A DNA stretch of 19,810 nt. Origin: Cylindrotheca closterium (taxonomy: Eukaryota > Bacillariophyta > Bacillariophyceae > Bacillariales > Bacillariaceae). The notes below the pieces were generated by a model. It was not told the DNA's origin, searched no databases, and worked only from the letters and a program-made list of their open reading frames with translations. The stretch lies in assembly GCA_933822405.4 (NCBI GenBank), contig CAKOGP040000158.1, forward strand, positions 1 to 19,810. Reading direction: 5' to 3'. Below, piece after piece: positions 16,707 to 19,810 of this stretch; position 1 is the first letter of the stretch, and each line of letters starts with the position of its first letter. The position numbers were made by a program, and so were the translations under genes.

Positions 16707-19552
16707 CTAGAGTCGTGTAATGTCACGACCAAAAGCTTCTGTTCGTAGCCAATCAAAAACAATCAGCGCTTGGTTTCGTGTCGAGGCCTGCTTGGCAAGG
16801 TAGACAGATCTCCACAAAGCGTAAGCGATTTTCCCAGAGTAGTTGAACAATGGAACATCGCCGATAGTGACTTGGTTCAATGCTTCTTCTTGACCGACAT
16901 ATGCCAGCAATCCAAGTGAGAGGAAAGCAAAGCCAGGAGCTTCGTCCAATCCCCGAGCTATGAGCCAAAGTCGAAGAATGGAATACCCTTCCTCTGCAGT
17001 GAGTTCGGGCAATACGGGTGGAGTTTGCTGCAAATCGTATCCTCGATTCAGCAAGCGAGCAGCAAAAGCGCCTTGTTGACCCGCCACTTGAGCCGTCTGC
17101 GGTAGTGCTTTGGCCTCAATGTCGTATTTGCCTTGTGCTTCGAGACAGGCAATGTCCCCAAGTGCCAGGACAGAGCCAAAACTATCTTCTGATGGAGTGG
17201 GACATCGCAACCATTCATCCACATTGATTCGACCACCGGGTCCAGCTGCACTTTCCGGTAGCTGCGATAGAAGCTCGGCAACAAATGGTAATGGTGCATT
17301 TCCTGCAGCCCAGATGGTCAGACCAACAGGAATGGTTTCTTCCTCTCCGCTCGATTTTTCAAAGATCTTAACAAAGTCCCTACCAACTTCTTTGAGCCTA
17401 CTATTGAGTCGCAAGTCAATTCCTTGTTCATCCAGTGCAACCAATGCCCTGTTGCGAAGTTCCTGGTCCATTGCCGGAAGGAGTTCCGCACCACCATGGA
17501 TCAGCATGATCGAAATGTCGTCCTTCAAGAGCTGAAAGGCGCCATCTGACGGTCGACAGACTTGCTCAAAAAAGTCACTCATTTCACCAGCCAACTCAAC
17601 TCCAGTTGGACCACCCCCCACAATAGCTATTCTTACTCGACGCTGTCGCTCATTCTTCGCAATCATCTTATCCTCTTCATTGGCGTAGTAATACTCTTGA
17701 ACATCTGGCCGACTAGCAAACTCGAGAGCTTCACCAATCGCTGTTCGGAGGCGCTTGGAATCCTGGGATGTCTTCAAGTTGAAACCTACCAAGAAGAATA
17801 GAAGACGATGAGATCGTATCATATAAGAAAGGACGAGAAGATGACAACATGAATGGTATACGCACAATAATCTTTGGCCCCAGGCACAATACTGCTTCTG
17901 GCACCAGTTCCAACGGCACAAATCAAATGGTCATAGTTCAATTCAATAACATCCCCGGCACCTTGGATAGCAGCATCCCTTTGAATCACGTTAGTTTCCT
18001 CATCATACATAATGTTAGTGAGAACTGGTTCTGGGTCCAATCGGGATGGCGCATCGGATGCAAGTCCCTTGAATGTATTCGTAACGGTTGATAACTTTGT
18101 CAATTGGACGGCAATCTTGCGGTTGACAACGTCAACACCAATGGCTCTTCCTTCCACAAAATTATCAATATGTGGGTTGGTTACGCGAATGGGTTCCGTC
18201 ATACTACGGTATTCTACCGTCCCAACGGCTGCGGAGGCCAACATTGGAGTAAAAACCTAACAGTGCAATGGCGACAGATGAAGGAAAATAAACAAGGGAC
18301 CGCGTGAGATGGATTCATTTTCCACTATAGACATAATCTCCATGGACAAGTACATCCAAATATTCTTCCTATCAACTCGAAAGTGATGAATACTTACAAA
18401 ATGATTGACGGGTGAGACCACAACGACTCGAAGATCGTAAGTACTGGCTAGCTTGATGAAGGCATGCGCCGCCCAGCCTGTACCCAGAACCACAATTTTC
18501 TTTCGTCCTTTCTTTGGGGACGTTTTCCCCTTCAATTTGGATTGTCCCTTGGTCTTCCCATTGTTCTTTTGTGTGGAATCTTCAATATTATCGAGAAAGC
18601 GTTGAATCAAAAGGGAAACATCAATGTCCGTCAAGGCATATGGATTCTCTCCCTTGAGCTTTTTGTACGCGACTTCGCTGGAAACCATTCTTAGAAACTT
18701 GTCTTCCAGACCTTCCTCCTCGTCGTCTTCTTCCTGTTTGGATTGGACTACGGGTGCTGGCTCTGGTACTGGAATGGCAATCTCTTGCTGCTTCGGCTGT
18801 TGTTGACTGGGGTAGCCAGCACCATTCGTTGGACTCGCTGAATTTGACGGCACTGGCGATTCTGAAGAGTAGGCGGAAGGGTAGGCGGAAACCTGACTGC
18901 ACAATTGTTGGTATTGAAGTTCATAGGGATCCATTGTTGTTGTAGTACTACTAGATGAAGCGCTGTCCCAACTATTCATACTTGGTGGATTCGAATCGGA
19001 TGGCTGTTGCAACTGAAGCTGTAGTCCCGTCTGTCCTTGTGGTAAAGCAGTCGCTGGTGAGGCGAGCTGCCCACTGTACTGATCCAATTGACTTTGGTAT
19101 GGGTCGATGACTGCTGCTGTGTCGGATGCCTGCAGCGGATCATTGACGGGTGTTTGTTGTGTCTGTGAATCTTCATTTTGTTTGATATTGACTTTTGAGC
19201 TTCCGTTGGCAGCTGTACCAAAGTACTGCTGATATTGTTGTTCGTAAGGATCCAGTGTCATCGCCATTGCTGTCCTTGATGGCCGATGTATCTTGTCTGC
19301 TTGGGTACTTGTATCTGGAAATTGATCAAAATTGATCTTGCCTATCACACCGGATCGCTCCTGGCGTATTTGAAACGAAGTATATTGACTTTGAATTGGA
19401 GCAAAGGCATGTGCTGACAAAAGTCCATGTCGAGAACAGGATGATATACAAACCAAAACCAGAAAATAGCCAACAGACACATCATGTCGACACAATCTCC
19501 GTTTGGGTTGTTTTCTGGACGATTTTGATGTATGGTTCAGGTAGTGTTGCAT
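16707..19552 (-). CDS. Plastid-targeted type II NAD(P)H dehydrogenase (NDH-2), 3 exons
   Basis: Proposed exons are 19552-18398, 18256-17866 and 17785-16707, giving 874 residues; introns are 141 and 80 bp with GTAAGT and GTGCGT donors and TAG acceptors. Start is the ATG at 19552 (the frame extends to 19609 only via TTG). Residues 26-49 are hydrophobic and end at SAHA|FAPI, a clear diatom plastid signal. Residues 100-218 hold three repeats starting [20 protein letters not shown] and [10 protein letters not shown] in Gln/Ser/Pro-rich sequence. A conserved-looking helix pair (about 283-325, with [19 protein letters not shown]) and a Lys-rich linker precede the catalytic part. Catalytic part: FAD Rossmann VVLGTGWAA (354-362), [18 protein letters not shown] across intron 1, NAD(P)H Rossmann [14 protein letters not shown] (570-583), WAAGN, ALGDIA (723-728), [12 protein letters not shown] (743-754) and the C-terminal [16 protein letters not shown]. 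It should pass electrons from NAD(P)H to plastoquinone without proton pumping. No EF-hand is seen. Confidence 0.9.
18899..19252 (-). repeat. Three DPY-Q peptide repeats in the NDH-2 extension
   Basis: Coding repeats at residues 101-111, 150-160 and 208-218 share DPY, then E/Q, a Gln two residues later, and a Gln-rich close (QYQQY, QLDQY, QYQQL). They are separated by 38 and 47 residues of Ser/Gln/Pro-rich sequence. The DNA copies are diverged, so these are protein-level rather than recent DNA repeats. Confidence 0.7.
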
Positions 19553-19810
19553 CTTCAGATAGCTTATTATGATTTCAGGAGCGAGCTGAGATGACAGGAT
19601 CACCAGCAAAGATTATTCTGATAGAGGATTCTGCGATGATAGATGAGAGATCCGCAAGGTTCTACAGTAAGCGAATTTGAGAAGCTATTATTGATGTCTG
19701 GTGCGTCATTCGACTTTAAGTCGAGGGAGTCCATCACCAATCAAATAATCTCGATCGATCGAATGAATCAATCGATGACAAACCATCTGATCACAACCGC
19801 TGAAATTTCC
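19553..19810. promoter_or_regulatory. Upstream region of the NDH-2 gene
   Basis: No gene seen. It contains a 15-nt inverted repeat TCGACTT-T-AAGTCGA (19710-19724), about 160-170 bp upstream of the ATG, and the palindrome TCGATCGATCGA (19751-19762). No convincing TATA box was found. Confidence 0.4.

Overview
The window looks like nuclear DNA of a photosynthetic stramenopile, most likely a diatom. Two proteins begin with an ER-type signal peptide followed by a cleavage site with Phe at +1 (IQA|FSV and AHA|FAP), the bipartite 'ASAFAP' signal of complex red-algal-derived plastids. The introns are few, short (72 to 141 bp) and of GT-AG type. A large BspA-type (LRR_5) leucine-rich-repeat protein of a kind very abundant in diatom genomes is present, and intergenic DNA carries GGTACC/GTACCGGTAC-rich tracts. 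Nothing points to a bacterial, viral or mobile origin.

Layout, left to right. 1-1047: no supported gene. 1048-1707 (-): small DUF6151/GFA-like cysteine-rich protein with an N-terminal membrane anchor. It is transcribed divergently from a five-exon importin-beta-family gene of transportin-3/importin-13 type at 2363-6200 (+); the roughly 650 bp between them is a shared promoter with two 12-bp ACGTC-containing palindromes. 6581-7570 (+): plastid-targeted CIA30-domain protein. 8010-9320 (-): TPR protein of kinesin-light-chain type, convergent with the CIA30 gene. 10480-12456 (-): LRR_5 protein with an ankyrin-like tail. 13116-13712 (-): broken MAPR-type cytochrome b5-domain gene (three frame changes and a nonsense codon). 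14535-16303 (-): two-exon polytopic membrane protein of unknown function. 16707-19552 (-): three-exon plastid-targeted type II NAD(P)H dehydrogenase with a long N-terminal extension holding three DPY-Q-rich repeats.

The genes are not an operon and mostly act separately: nuclear import, plastid electron transport (NDH-2), possible assembly or RNA-level support of plastid complexes (CIA30), and protein-protein interaction scaffolds (TPR, LRR). NDH-2 and CIA30 are the only pair with a plausible shared compartment.

No wholly new defence or mobile system is visible. The items most worth a second look are the DPY repeats of the NDH-2, the unrecognised 557-residue membrane protein with a readable intron, the introns whose only in-frame stop is the acceptor TAG itself, the repeated GTACCGGTAC palindrome, and the decayed MAPR gene. 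Splice sites were placed by eye from reading frame, GT/AG signals and protein-family continuity; no alignment or search was run.
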